Shown piece after piece: positions 53,125 through 64,000 of a stretch of 64,000 bases of DNA. How positions within the stretch are numbered: position 1 is the first letter of the stretch; every line of letters starts with the position of its first letter. The translations under genes were made by a program, and so were the position numbers. Under the pieces are notes generated by a model, which was given only the letters and a program-made list of their open reading frames with translations, ran no database searches and was not told the DNA's origin. The DNA lies in contig CM068313.1 of NCBI GenBank assembly GCA_034766995.1, positions 28,497,825 to 28,561,824 of the forward strand, written 5' to 3'. The stretch comes from Acanthacorydalis orientalis. Its lineage: Eukaryota > Arthropoda > Insecta > Megaloptera > Corydalidae.

Positions 53125-54111
53125 ATTATTAAGAATGTAAACTATAATATTTACATTCTTTTAAAATTAATTAATAAAAAATATGTTTAAATAATTGCAT
53201 AGTACTTGAATTTAAATAAAGCAAAAATTATTTTCGTCATTTCAAGTTCATTTTTAATCTTAAAAATATGTTTTATAAAAATAAATTTATTGAAGTATAT
53301 ATTAATGTTGATTCTGTTAAAAATATCAGATAGAAAGGGGATGGGTTGTAATGTCGCAAATTTAAAATTAAAATCTTTTGACTTAGTTCAGTATTTAAAT
53401 ATTTATATTTTTATACATAATTCAGGAACTGATAAATGGATGTAAAACATATTCATAGAATGAGAATGTGAAATCAGAAAACAATATTTATTCTTTTGGA
53501 TATATTTATAAAATTTAAATATACTTATGTATTCGTAGATTTTTTTTCATTTAATATACAGAAAAAAATCGAAAAATCATGCATACATATATATATATAT
53601 ATAGAAAGAGAGAGAGAGAAATATAGATAAATATAAATTTGGAATACAAAACAATAACCTCATTTAACGACGGATAAAATATATACGCTATAAAAAAATT
53701 GAAAAATATTTTGAAATATTGAAATTGTCTGTTAATGACTTTTTTCATAAAATATTTTCTGTTATTCTTCATAGAGATTGTACAAACATAAAAATATCGA
53801 ATTGAAAACAAAATATGAAAACATAATCTCACTCGACTATAGAATGTGATTTATAAAAAATGTTTGCGTATTCATATAGTTTATTTCATATTTTACAATC
53901 AACCACCTAAAATGTACAGATTTTTTTATACTCAAAATAGAGTCTTCTTATTTTTGATACATTCGGAAATTGTTTTTCATTTTATCGTAAACATTTTTTT
54001 AGATTAATGTTACTGGTTTTATACACAAAAATACGCTGGCACATCTGTCGTGTTTCTGTCTAGTCCTTTGTATCATACATGCAAAAACATGATACAAAAA
54101 AATGTATATAC

Positions 54112-54148
<37 letters not shown>

Positions 54149-54572
54149 TATGTATTTAGACAAATTTAAAAATACTGACTTTTTAATTAAAGTGGACCTT
54201 TGTTCATTTTTCATAACATGTAACAAGATATTAAATTTTATTGTTCCCTGTTTTTACAAAAAAAAATGTCACTCGTATTTAAGTATAATATTTCCGCTAA
54301 TAGTTATAAATAATATTTCTATTTAAATCAGACTAAATATATAAACAAATTATATATTTCATTTTTTCTTTAAAAATGGAATATACACAACATTTACTTA
54401 AACAAATAATTAGATTGTTTTTTGTTTTCTTTAATCAAAGCATTATATTCTGTGAAAATAAAATTATTCTTTAGTTTCTAATCATTTTACATCCAAAATC
54501 TAATCTTTCTACATCGTTCATTTTCAATTCGTGGACTTTATTAACAATACCAGAATTGTTCAAAATAATCAA

Positions 54573-54599
54573 TGCTGCAGAGATCAGCTCTCTGCAGCA
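54573..54599. other. Perfect 11-bp GC-containing hairpin
   Basis: TGCTGCAGAGA, a 5-base loop TCAGC, then TCTCTGCAGCA: an exact 11-bp inverted repeat. The surroundings are over three quarters AT, so a GC-balanced perfect stem stands out. There is no U-run after it that would mark a Pol III terminator, and no flanking pre-miRNA-length stem. Function unknown. Confidence 0.5.
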
Positions 54600-56484
54600 C
54601 AAACACAAAGATTTCTTACTTTACTAATAATGTATTTTCTTAAACGAGAAGTTTCCAAATGGAAATGATTTTAAAATTAATATTTACATTTTAATTAATT
54701 CTTATTGAATGCATTTTATTTAAACCAAGTTCATTAATCATAAAAAATGGTCTACTGTTGCAGATACTAGTCTTCATTCATTCCGAAATATTTTTTATTA
54801 AACTTAAATTTAGTTGCTAGTAATGAATGTCTTAATTAAGAGTTCCGTTCTATCTTATATAATTATTTCGTCATTTTTTCAAAGAATTAACATGCGTCTG
54901 GATCATTAAGTATAAAAATATTTCTTTTAATACATATTATACATGACACGTGTGAGTTTATATATATATATATATGTGTGTGTGTATGTATGTATATAAT
55001 GTGTACATGGGGCTATGTATATATATATATATATATATATCTTTTTTTAATATATATTTTTAACTGATTAAATCTAATATTTTTTGTTTAAAAAAATACT
55101 TCGGTTTATATAAATATAACTGAATAATAAAACTGTATATATAGAAATAAGGGCATTCGTGTATATTAATCACCAAAACACTACTTAAATAAATTCCTAT
55201 AAAGTTTGAGTGTTTTAGAGAAAAAGTAGTGTTTTCATTTTTTAGTTATTATTTAATACTTCTCTCGTCAATCTAAATTATAAATTTCGACCTAAAATTT
55301 CTTTTGATATGTCTGTATTCTCGATTTATATATTTGTAAAAATATTATAGAGGTCAAAGTTGACATGAGCTTTATTTTTAACGTTTATCTTCATCATATA
55401 AATGTTTAAATCATAGTAGTGAGTAAATAATATTATTTAAATACATTTTTATTCTGTTTAAATAGATTGATTTTTTGGATATTTATTTTCGTTTATTTGT
55501 TAAATTATAAAGAATTACTTTTCCATTTAAGCAATTATTATATAAAAGCATTAATATTCAACAAGTAAATTAAATCTGCTTATGACTATTATTTTTACTT
55601 ATACATTTTACTGATTGTTATTGTGGATTTTTTTGTGGTTTTTTATTTTTTGCTTGATGTTAGTAATATAAAAAATTATTTTTTCTCAATATAATTATTG
55701 TTATTATGCGTAATTTATTGCAATGTTGTATTTTATTTAAATCTAATGTACACAAATGATCGCGAGATACAATGAATACCATAATTTTTTAAATTAGTAA
55801 ACCATGAAACTAGTTAATTGTCAAATTTTTCGTAAAACAGACGCCTGATGAGCCTAAAATATATTTATTTTAAATTATGCAATTAAGTCATTACTCAATA
55901 TATTATTAAAAGAGTATTGACAAAAATATATAATTACAAATATCATATAAGAAATCTCATATAAGAAATCTCATATTTTTTATTCAGATGCTCATTAGTA
56001 ACACAATGAAATACATTTACTTACAAAAAGATAATTCATACAACGACACATTTAATATACAATTAGTTCAAAGCATACAAATCACACGTACAACAACAAT
56101 TCAGTTGTAACAAGTCATGTTAAAAGCCATAAATACTGTTATATTTTTCCATTAAAAATTTTAACGCAATTTTAAGGAAATAAATCATAATTTTTAGAAA
56201 AATAACAATAATATTTTATCCTTGGCATTTTTAATGCTTACATAATTCTCAGTAGTTTGCACGATAACAGATTCTCTTTAGAAATTTACTCTCTTAGCCA
56301 GAACGTCTAAAAACACTTTTCTTACACATATAGGTCTATCTTTTAAATCAAATTCAATCCAATGATATAGATGTCAACATGTGTGAACTAGGTAACTACT
56401 ATTATCCCGTCTCTACATTCTCATTTTTTCCAGTTAAATTGTTTTTTAATGATTTTAATAAAATTTTATTTTGTGTATTATATA

Positions 56485-56532
<48 letters not shown>

Positions 56533-57365
56533 TTTTTCCAAAGAGTTTTTTTTGTATATAATAATATGGTTATAACTTACGTATTGAATACTTTTACTAA
56601 ATATAAAAGTCGCATTTCTCTATTATTAAATGATGATGACAAACATTACACACTAATCATAACTTTCCCATTGATTCTGAAAAAACATACACAAAAAGAG
56701 ACAAATTAAAAATCGAAATGACATATAAAACGTATAAAAAAATAACACATCAACTACTAAGCCATCTGATATTAATCTAGTTGTACGTAGGCGTAACGTC
56801 AATAAAGACGAATGAAAAAAGATATGATAAAACCAAATCAAACAGTCTTTTCGAACAAGAAAAGTAAATGTTCTTTTATTTATCCTTGGAGAATAAAATA
56901 TTAACGCTAATGATTTAAATCCTAAATAAAATGTTAAAAAATATCAGTCACTAATGTCCAGTTCCCTGTTAAAAATTACTTATAGAGTCTCAACTTAAAA
57001 TACTGTAAACTTACTAACAGCGAGTTAACTAAATGATAACAATTGTATCGGAGATTAGATTTATAATACATGTTTACACGTAATTCAGGTATTTCCATTA
57101 AACTATTATGGATTTATTTATAAATGTTCTTATCAGTGAAGTTTTCTTAATCGTAATTTAAATTGAGTACAATTTTATGTTATTCATACAACACTGAATT
57201 TATCAAATACAGAGGAAATTAGAAATGATTCAACGTCATAAAGTAAATATGTAACAAATATTACAAAAGATGATATATGAACAAAATTTATCAATTCATT
57301 TTATTAGTAAATAAATAAAATCGATAAATTAAACGTGAAAAAGATGTTTGTAAATAAAATCCTAA

Positions 57366-57417
<52 letters not shown>

Positions 57418-57817
57418 AAATTTTCACACACACCGTACGTATTTTTAATATTTCTTTAGTCTTCTAGTTGATTTATTAATAAATAATATTTAGAATAATC
57501 ATAATGTATATGATTAAATATTAAAAACCTATTGACAACTTAATGACGATAACTTTTTTGAGTCGTTATAATAGCTATTGAATAAAAAAAAATTGTACTG
57601 CATATTTTATAACTTCCACTGTATTTGTATATTTCATAAATCTCACTAAAATATCACATTTGCTGAATGCTTACATTGGGTATCATTTTCTTTATTTTAT
57701 TTTTCACCCTCAGCAATATTTTAACATTCGTTCGACGTTGTCTGTTTTTTTGCACAGTAGGTATTATAGCACCCCTTGATCTTTTGCTTTGTATCCTTAA
57801 CGTACTCACATATACGC

Positions 57818-57867
<50 letters not shown>

Positions 57868-58414
57868 TTCTAATCAGACGAATTTTGCTTTAAACCTCGC
57901 TCATTGAGTAATTCTGTTGAATTGTAGGTTCATCATTCGAAAAGAAAAAAAAAATACTATTCTGAGATCACAAACATATGATTACAGATTGTGTTATTTC
58001 TATTTTTTATTAAACTTATAAATATAAATTATTGTAACTCCCCTTTTATTACACTTTATAAGTTCATAATTCAATTTTCATGCATAATAGTTCAATTTTT
58101 AGGCATAATATTAATTGTATGTATTTTTTATAAGTAACAATGCTAATAAATAATAAAATATAATGAAATAATTAAAATTAGAAATGGTTATGTGTAACAA
58201 GTATTTATGTCAACTATTCTTATTTTAAAAATTAAAATGTTTGTAGTATATGTAAATTAATATAGAATAAACTATAAGTACATTTTTAATGTAGATAGTG
58301 AATACACATTTATGAAACATTTTTTTTTTTTATTAAAAATCATTAAATTCTATATTCCGTGATGCGAGACTGTTTCATTTGGACAATATGTAAAAATAAA
58401 ACCAACCAGTATCA
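54600..58414. other. Intronic AT-rich DNA
   Basis: (TA)n or TA/TG arrays at 54957-55041, 56488-56528, 57369-57413 and 57821-57863, and a short CTCATATAAGAAAT duplication at about 55948-55975. No gene is seen. Confidence 0.5.
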
Positions 58415-58480
58415 TTGCTTCTATTGGACGTTTCCTACGGATGTGACGACTCGCCACATAACAGACTCAAAGGAAATTAC

Positions 58481-58493
58481 GTTGCTTAGCAAC
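58481..58493. promoter_or_regulatory. X-box (RFX-type) palindrome next to a CCAAT box
   Basis: GTTGCTTAGCAAC fits the RFX X-box pattern RYYNYY-N-RRNRAC with a 1-nt spacer. It is followed at once by CCAAT (58493-58497), and ATTGG (58422) and TGACG (58444) lie 40-60 bp upstream, in a GC-richer patch from about 58415 to 58500. RFX sites with this layout are known in promoters of ciliary and sensory-neuron genes in insects. No gene start is seen beside it. Confidence 0.4.
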
Positions 58494-58795
58494 CAATTTG
58501 TCATAATATGTTTCTTCGAAATATTTAATAAAAGCATATCTTTTATAAAATAAAATATACATAGTGATTACTAAATAAGTCACGAAAAGCACGTTTGATA
58601 ACTAAAAAAGGCAATGTTGTGAATTTAAAAGGATACGGTAATATATTACTAATTGTGAAACTATCATTAATGAAATTAACGTATAAAGAACATTTAACGA
58701 GAATAAAAATTTTAGTATTTATTTTAATACAATGTGTGGTCAAGTTTAATGTGTAGGAAATACAAAATTACACATTGTAATGTGAAATCCGTATA

Positions 58796-60031
58796 AGAGG
58801 GCGGTTTGAAGAATAACTAGGTTCGATATTAGAGACAACAGTTTCAGTTTCAAAGTGTACTTTATTTTTCGAAATAATCCCCCCGAACTTAATTCACTTG
58901 CCCCAACGTTTCTCCAGCTTCCGCGATTCCCTTTTAGAAGTAGATTTCTTCGAGGTCCTCAAAATAGCCGTTTGCGGCCTCTGTCGCCTCCTCATTCGAC
59001 CCAAATCGCTTTCCATACAAGAAAATTTTAAGTTTCGGGAACAGATAAAAGACCGAGAAAGCCAAATCAAGCGAATACAGTCAATGTGGACTTCAAATTT
59101 CAATTCAGCCAATTTTTGCTGAGCGACAACGCTTGAATGAGTCGGTGGATATTGTTATGATAAAACAACACTTTCTCCTGACCATTCCTGGACATTTTCC
59201 ATGATCACTGCCTTCAATTCTTCTAAAATTGCTGCGTAGTATTGGCCATTAATTGTTTTTCCCTCCTGAAGATAGTACATCAAAATAATTCCTTTCGCAT
59301 CCCAGAAAACTGACGCCATTACCTTTCCAGCCGAGTGAATCATATTTACCTTCTTCAAAGCCGATTCACTGGATTCAGTCCACTGTTTTAATTCTAGTGT
59401 GTAATGATGAATCCAAGGCATAAGACGCCGTATGAAATCCACTGGATTCTTCTTAAATATTTCCAAGAAATCGGTTGATGTTCCCGTACGAACTTGTTTT
59501 TGTTCTGCAGTGAACAAACGCGGCACCCATCTTACGGTATGTTTTTTCATATACAAGTCATTATGCAAAATGAAATGCGTTCGCTCAGTTGTGATGCCTA
59601 TAATCCTCTTACTCCGCTCACTTGCACTGACCGGCCAGACAAAACCATATCGTGGCCTTTATCGATGATTTATGACGTGACAACTATTCTCGGGCTTCCT
59701 GAGTGTGGTGCACCTTTGAAGCTCGTTCTTTCACGTTTAAATTCATTGCCCCAAATTTGAACTATTTCGTAGGAAGGACAAGATTCGTCCAATGTAGGAA
59801 ATATCCTCTCATGGATATCTTCACTGTTATCCCTTCCAAAAAAAGAATTAAATCACACCTCGAATTCCAGTTTTATCCACAATTGTCAAACGAAGAATTA
59901 AATGTGGAATGACTTGCAACTTCACACGGATTACTAAAAGAGATGGAACTATATGAAAACATATACATCGCCCTTGCCCTCCCTCGCCATCGGAGAATAC
60001 ACGCACCATGTTACTGTTCAAATCGCCCTCG
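58796..60031 (-). mobile_element. Irritans-type mariner with both inverted ends (1236 bp)
   Basis: The left end reads AGAGGGCGGTTTGAAGAATA from 58796; the right end, reverse-complemented from 60031, reads CGAGGGCGATTTGAACAGTA. Each is bordered by TA (58794-58795 and 60032-60033). Between them the minus strand carries a mariner transposase relic. Unlike the 15.5 kb and 23.6 kb elements it is not bordered by long (TA)n. GC content is above that of the host DNA. Confidence 0.85.
58892..59760 (-). pseudogene. Irritans-type mariner transposase relic
   Basis: On the minus strand the order is NEFKRERTSF near 59740, a degraded ISHGSV-like stretch, HTVRWVPRLFTAEQK at about 59530, NPVDFIRRL, then WIHHYTLELKQW where DETWIHHYT is expected: the first catalytic Asp is missing. 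AGKVMASVFWDAKGI and GKTINGQYYAAILEELKA follow. The second catalytic block is ruined (stop and substitutions before PTHSSVVA), then KLAELKFE and a C-terminal RKLEKRWGK ending at a TGA at 58892. The longest uninterrupted pieces are 137 and 72 codons. Confidence 0.8.
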
Positions 60032-60033
60032 TA

Positions 60034-61945
60034 TTCTAAATATATTTAATAAAAAGATTCTATGAGCAGCGTTTTAAGCCTGTAATTTAATGTTGATTTG
60101 CATTTCACATTTTTTATAATTTAATAACACTAATGCTTTAATAAATTCAATTCTTAGAAAAAATCCTTGTATTTAAATCATTCCTAAACATATAAAATAA
60201 TTTAAAAACAGCAGATAAATTTACGTTAATAGAAAAAAGTCTGCTTAGATTTTTTAGGATTAATTTCATTATAAAATAAAAACGTTAATAAAACTTATTA
60301 TATACGAGTATATAAGAAAAAAAACATCTTTATTATTTATATTTCAGTTCATATAACGCATAAAATTTATTATTTTTTTTCTTCATTTAACTAATTTAAA
60401 GCATTATTAAACAAAAAATTCATTTACAATTAAAATAAATATGCACGGAATTAATTTTTGTATATTCTGTAAAATATTGCACGTTACACAAAAAAATCAT
60501 TGTACAAAAATAAGTTCACTCACAACAATATTTACATTCTACTCATAGATTTGATCTTGACCTGCGAAAATACATGCACTTTCTTTTTACACATTTAATT
60601 CTCCAATAACTTCTGATAATAAATATACAAATACAGTGTAAGTTGTTAAATATATAGAATTTATATACAGAATATGTAAAATTTACTATTTGATTTAGTT
60701 TCGACATTCAATTATAAAATGAGTGTCATTAACGTAAACCGTAAATTGTTTCATGTAAAACCTGTTTTAATTTTTTTTAGTAAATTTATTTACTTATTTA
60801 TTTTTTAACTCAATTGCTAATTAATCGACATTTTGCCTGGTTTTACGTACTTTTTGTTCTGAAGCACATTAAAACTTGTTATAATCAAATAAAAAAATGT
60901 TAATTACCACTGAAATTTAGTTTTATTGCTTCAAGTATAATTGATTATATAATAGTCAATTATATTAAAAAAAAACATTAACTTGATTATTTTTATATGT
61001 CAAATTAACATTTCTAATTTTATTTCAGATAAAAATACGCAGTTTCCCAAAATCAATAAATATTATAAAAAGCATAAAACTACTATGAAAAGCATGGACT
61101 GACATTTATTCATGATTTTTAAAATTATTTGAGAAATAATTTTGTCATTAAAAATCTAATTTTAAAAATATTAAAATATTAAATTTTTACCATCATTATT
61201 GTTTTCAAAAAATAACTTTTTTGTTTTGTGTAACAATTTCAATCATTTTGTGTTACAATTACATTTTCGACCTTTTTTTCAATGAGTATGTGGAACTGCG
61301 ATATATTTTAGATTAATAACAAATCAATTAATTAAAAAATATATACTGTAGTAGCGCCTGTTGTTTAAAAAATTTTAAGGTTCAAACATATTTAATATTT
61401 ACTTTATATATGACTTCTTCAAATGTCTATCTTATTATAAATAAAAATAAATGTTATTACAAATTTAACTATAGCATAGAAATATTTAAATTAATCGTGC
61501 AATTCCATTTTATCACTTCAATTTGTTAATCAGTGTTTTATAAATACTAATATATCTATTATATATTATTTTTCAATAATATACATGTTTTTTTACCTAA
61601 TCACATAATAATTATTGACAGTTTTGAAATAACCTAAATAAAAATAAACTTTGAATCATTCTTTTTAATGTTTCAAATGAAATTTTGTATAATTCAAATC
61701 ATTAACAACGTGTATGAATGTGTATTATATATATATAAATATATATATGTATATATATATATATTCATATACATATAAACATTTTTTCAGTGTTATCTTC
61801 ACTGTAGCAATTTAAATAATATTTATTTTCTCATGTTATTTCAGATAAACTGTTATTGTATGTATACACACATATCAATAAATATTTATTTTAGGAACTG
61901 TCTGTTAGTGACTCAATAAAACTAGTTTAAATGTTTGTATGTTTA

Positions 61946-62011
<66 letters not shown>

Positions 62012-63061
62012 CGGGAATGTGATATTTCTTATAGAATTTTTATTTTACTTTTTTTTGCATTTGAAAAATTGTATTGTCGAAAAAAGTATTTATTATATCT
62101 AAAAGCAATATTTGTTTAAATTGTAATATTTTATATACTAATAAAATTACAACCAGTACATAATTTAATTAAATATAAATTATATAATTACTGAAAAGTT
62201 AAAAAATATCAAAAATTAATATTATACTTATATCTAAAATGTGTTTCTACCAAAGTACTTAAAACTTTGTTTCATCACTTCGTATTAAAAACATACATAG
62301 ATTGTTGACATGTGACAAAATAATTCATTGATGAGACATGAACTCGCAGTATCACAACTTCCGTATTTAGACACATGAGTGCCACATGTACATACCAAAG
62401 ATTTTTAAAGATGTGTAACTTAGTTTCTTCTAGTCTTTATGTTTTATTTTTAGTTACTAATTCCATCCATATTGAATGATTTTTTATACAGACATTTTAA
62501 TGTGTACCTCTTCGATAATTTCAAATTATATTGCTATTTAAAAACATATGTAAAACAGACTTTATTATTAATTTTATAATTAAAATTTCGAATTTAATTT
62601 TAACGTATCGACATTAATTATATAATTATCTACACAAATTGTGAACGAAAAATTTAACAATTTTTATAAATATAAAAAGTTATATAAATTTAATAAATAA
62701 TAACTTTTATAAATAATTACACAAAAAATATTTAGTAATATAATGTATACTTTACTATATTTATCGATCCACTCTAACTTAATTGCTTTTCTCGACGAAG
62801 CGAAAAATTGAGTACTTCAAAAATCATCGTTGCTGATCTATTCACTTAAAAGTTTACATTGTCGCATATTTCATCTGCATTGCAAACATTCTCTCTTTGT
62901 CACCTTATTTACTTATATTTAAATCTTCGCTTGTCACCTGTCGTCTGCTTCCTTCCTCTCGACTAAAATCAACCAAATAAATAACTACATTTAATAATAA
63001 AATAAACAGTTTAGAGTATAAATCAAAAATAAAATCCCCATTGGATTTTTTTTCAAATGTA

Positions 63062-63112
<51 letters not shown>

Positions 63113-64000
63113 ACTAGATATATAATAAAAACGATAATATTAAATTAAAACGTATACAAATTTTTGAACATCATAAGCGTTGATTTTATTTTGTGGAAAA
63201 AAGACTCATTTCAAAATGTTTCTTGCTATAATATTAAATAAAAAAGTAAAATAAATAATTATACATATTTTAATTCGTTTTAAATATTTTAATTCTTTTA
63301 TATATTTTGTATTTCATTTATTGTTATTATTATTAGTACCAGTTTTTTATTTCTGATTTTATTAAAAATTAAAATTTGATCTAAAATTCAATATCAAACC
63401 AATAATACAGTGTGACAGCATTTTAATTTTATTTTGAATACTATATTTTTGTTTTATAGATATATTCATTGTAAATAATTACGATAAGAAAAATATTTGA
63501 TTTTAATATAGCCATTTATTAATTTCACTTGATAATATGTTTACTTACAAAAGAACTTAAAAAATGTAACTTATAAATTGGCACAATAAGATTTATTATT
63601 AGAATATAAATATAAGATTTAAATAAGCATTATGATTATATATATATGTCAAAACAAAAAAATATATATAATAGAATACGAACCACGTACTTACATCTTA
63701 TTAATTTAAAAATATACTCATAAACACGTTTATTTATTGTTTTTGGTATATAAATTACGCTTATTCATATGCATTTTTATTATTTAAAAGTAGGACTGTA
63801 ATTCATATAGCTTTATATTAAGTGATAAACCGCATAAATAAGTTCATTTTTAATAATCAAACAACCAGCTTTTACCAACCTAAGATGTCGAATATGAAAT
63901 GCATGAGAGTAACATGTTCAGTGCAATGAAAAATGAATTGGTTGTTTGTCTATTGTGTTCCCAGAGACTACAGGTGTGACTATTATATATTGAACCCTCC
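60034..64000. other. Intronic or intergenic AT-rich DNA to the window end
   Basis: Apart from TA arrays at 61725-61765, 61949-62009 and 63062-63107, the sequence is unique and AT-rich. A pyrimidine-rich, slightly GC-richer patch at 62780-62970 has no recognisable content. Confidence 0.5.
61949..62009. repeat. (TA)n, 60 bp
   Basis: Pure TA run in otherwise unique AT-rich DNA. Confidence 0.9.

Larger units (their letters stand above)
47328..54572. other. Intronic AT-rich DNA
   Basis: No gene recognised. (TA)n at 49939-49981, 50425-50473, 51450-51486, 52228-52279, 52486-52511 and 54113-54145, plus a TA/GA array at 53587-53618. The first 2.6 kb carry no microsatellite. Confidence 0.5.
27299..64000 (+). 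other. Unc-76: Inferred first intron of Unc-76 (continues past the window)
   Basis: No stretch from here to the window end reads as a later FEZ exon, although the C-terminal coiled-coil part of the protein must be encoded downstream. The interval is read as intron of at least 36.7 kb. It is AT-rich, full of (TA)n tracts, and contains the transposon relics and CpG islands listed separately. A break in gene order or assembly cannot be excluded. Confidence 0.5.

Noticed and set aside
59092..59112. MAELKFE motif shared by the Unc-76 N-terminus and a minus-strand ORF, suggesting a duplicated Unc-76 exon
   Set aside because: In the second case the residues are the KLAELKFE segment of the mariner transposase C-terminal half, flanked by other mariner motifs. 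The likeness to Unc-76 is coincidental.
1..64000. CRISPR array, prophage or bacterial operon
   Set aside because: Repeats are simple dinucleotides or transposon ends, there are no spacer-repeat arrays, and the only clear gene is a spliced animal gene.

Overview
This window looks like nuclear DNA from an arthropod, most probably an insect. It is very AT-rich and gene-poor, with no bacterial-style gene packing. It carries dozens of (TA)n microsatellites, several dead mariner/Tc1-type transposons, a retrotransposon tail, and one spliced protein-coding exon. That exon is recognisable as the first coding exon of the kinesin adaptor Unc-76 (FEZ family). The order of insect cannot be fixed from what is visible.

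Layout. From 1 to about 26.5 kb the DNA is non-coding. It holds a truncated mariner (about 5.83-6.69 kb, minus strand), a small inverted-repeat element and a half copy (18.2 and 18.9 kb), a rosa-like DD41D Tc1/mariner element (15.5-16.8 kb) and a 1.28 kb mariner with both ends present (23.58-24.85 kb). A GC-richer island starts at 26.55 kb with a TATA-like box, a leader with a 37-codon upstream ORF, and the Unc-76 first coding exon, which ends at a GTGAGT donor at 27293. No later Unc-76 exon was found, so 27.3 kb to the end is read as first intron of at least 36.7 kb. That intron holds GC/CpG islands at 32.4-32.9 and 37.26-37.68 kb, a decayed tRNA-Ser-like sequence at 41.0 kb, a LINE 3' end at 41.7 kb (minus), a hAT-type MITE at 46.8-47.2 kb, a GC hairpin at 54.57 kb, an X-box/CCAAT cluster at 58.4 kb, and a complete-ended but dead irritans-type mariner at 58.8-60.03 kb (minus).

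How the parts relate. There is one gene and one promoter candidate. The CpG islands inside its intron are candidate enhancers or alternative promoters. All transposase copies are broken by stops or frameshifts, and most have also lost catalytic residues, so none should move by itself. Several transposon ends abut (TA)n tracts, which links the dominant repeat of the window to TA-targeting elements. I saw no CRISPR array, no rRNA and no convincing intact tRNA. I did not find a new biological system; the most useful leads are the intronic CpG islands, the uORF that overlaps the Unc-76 start, and the TA-tract/transposon association.
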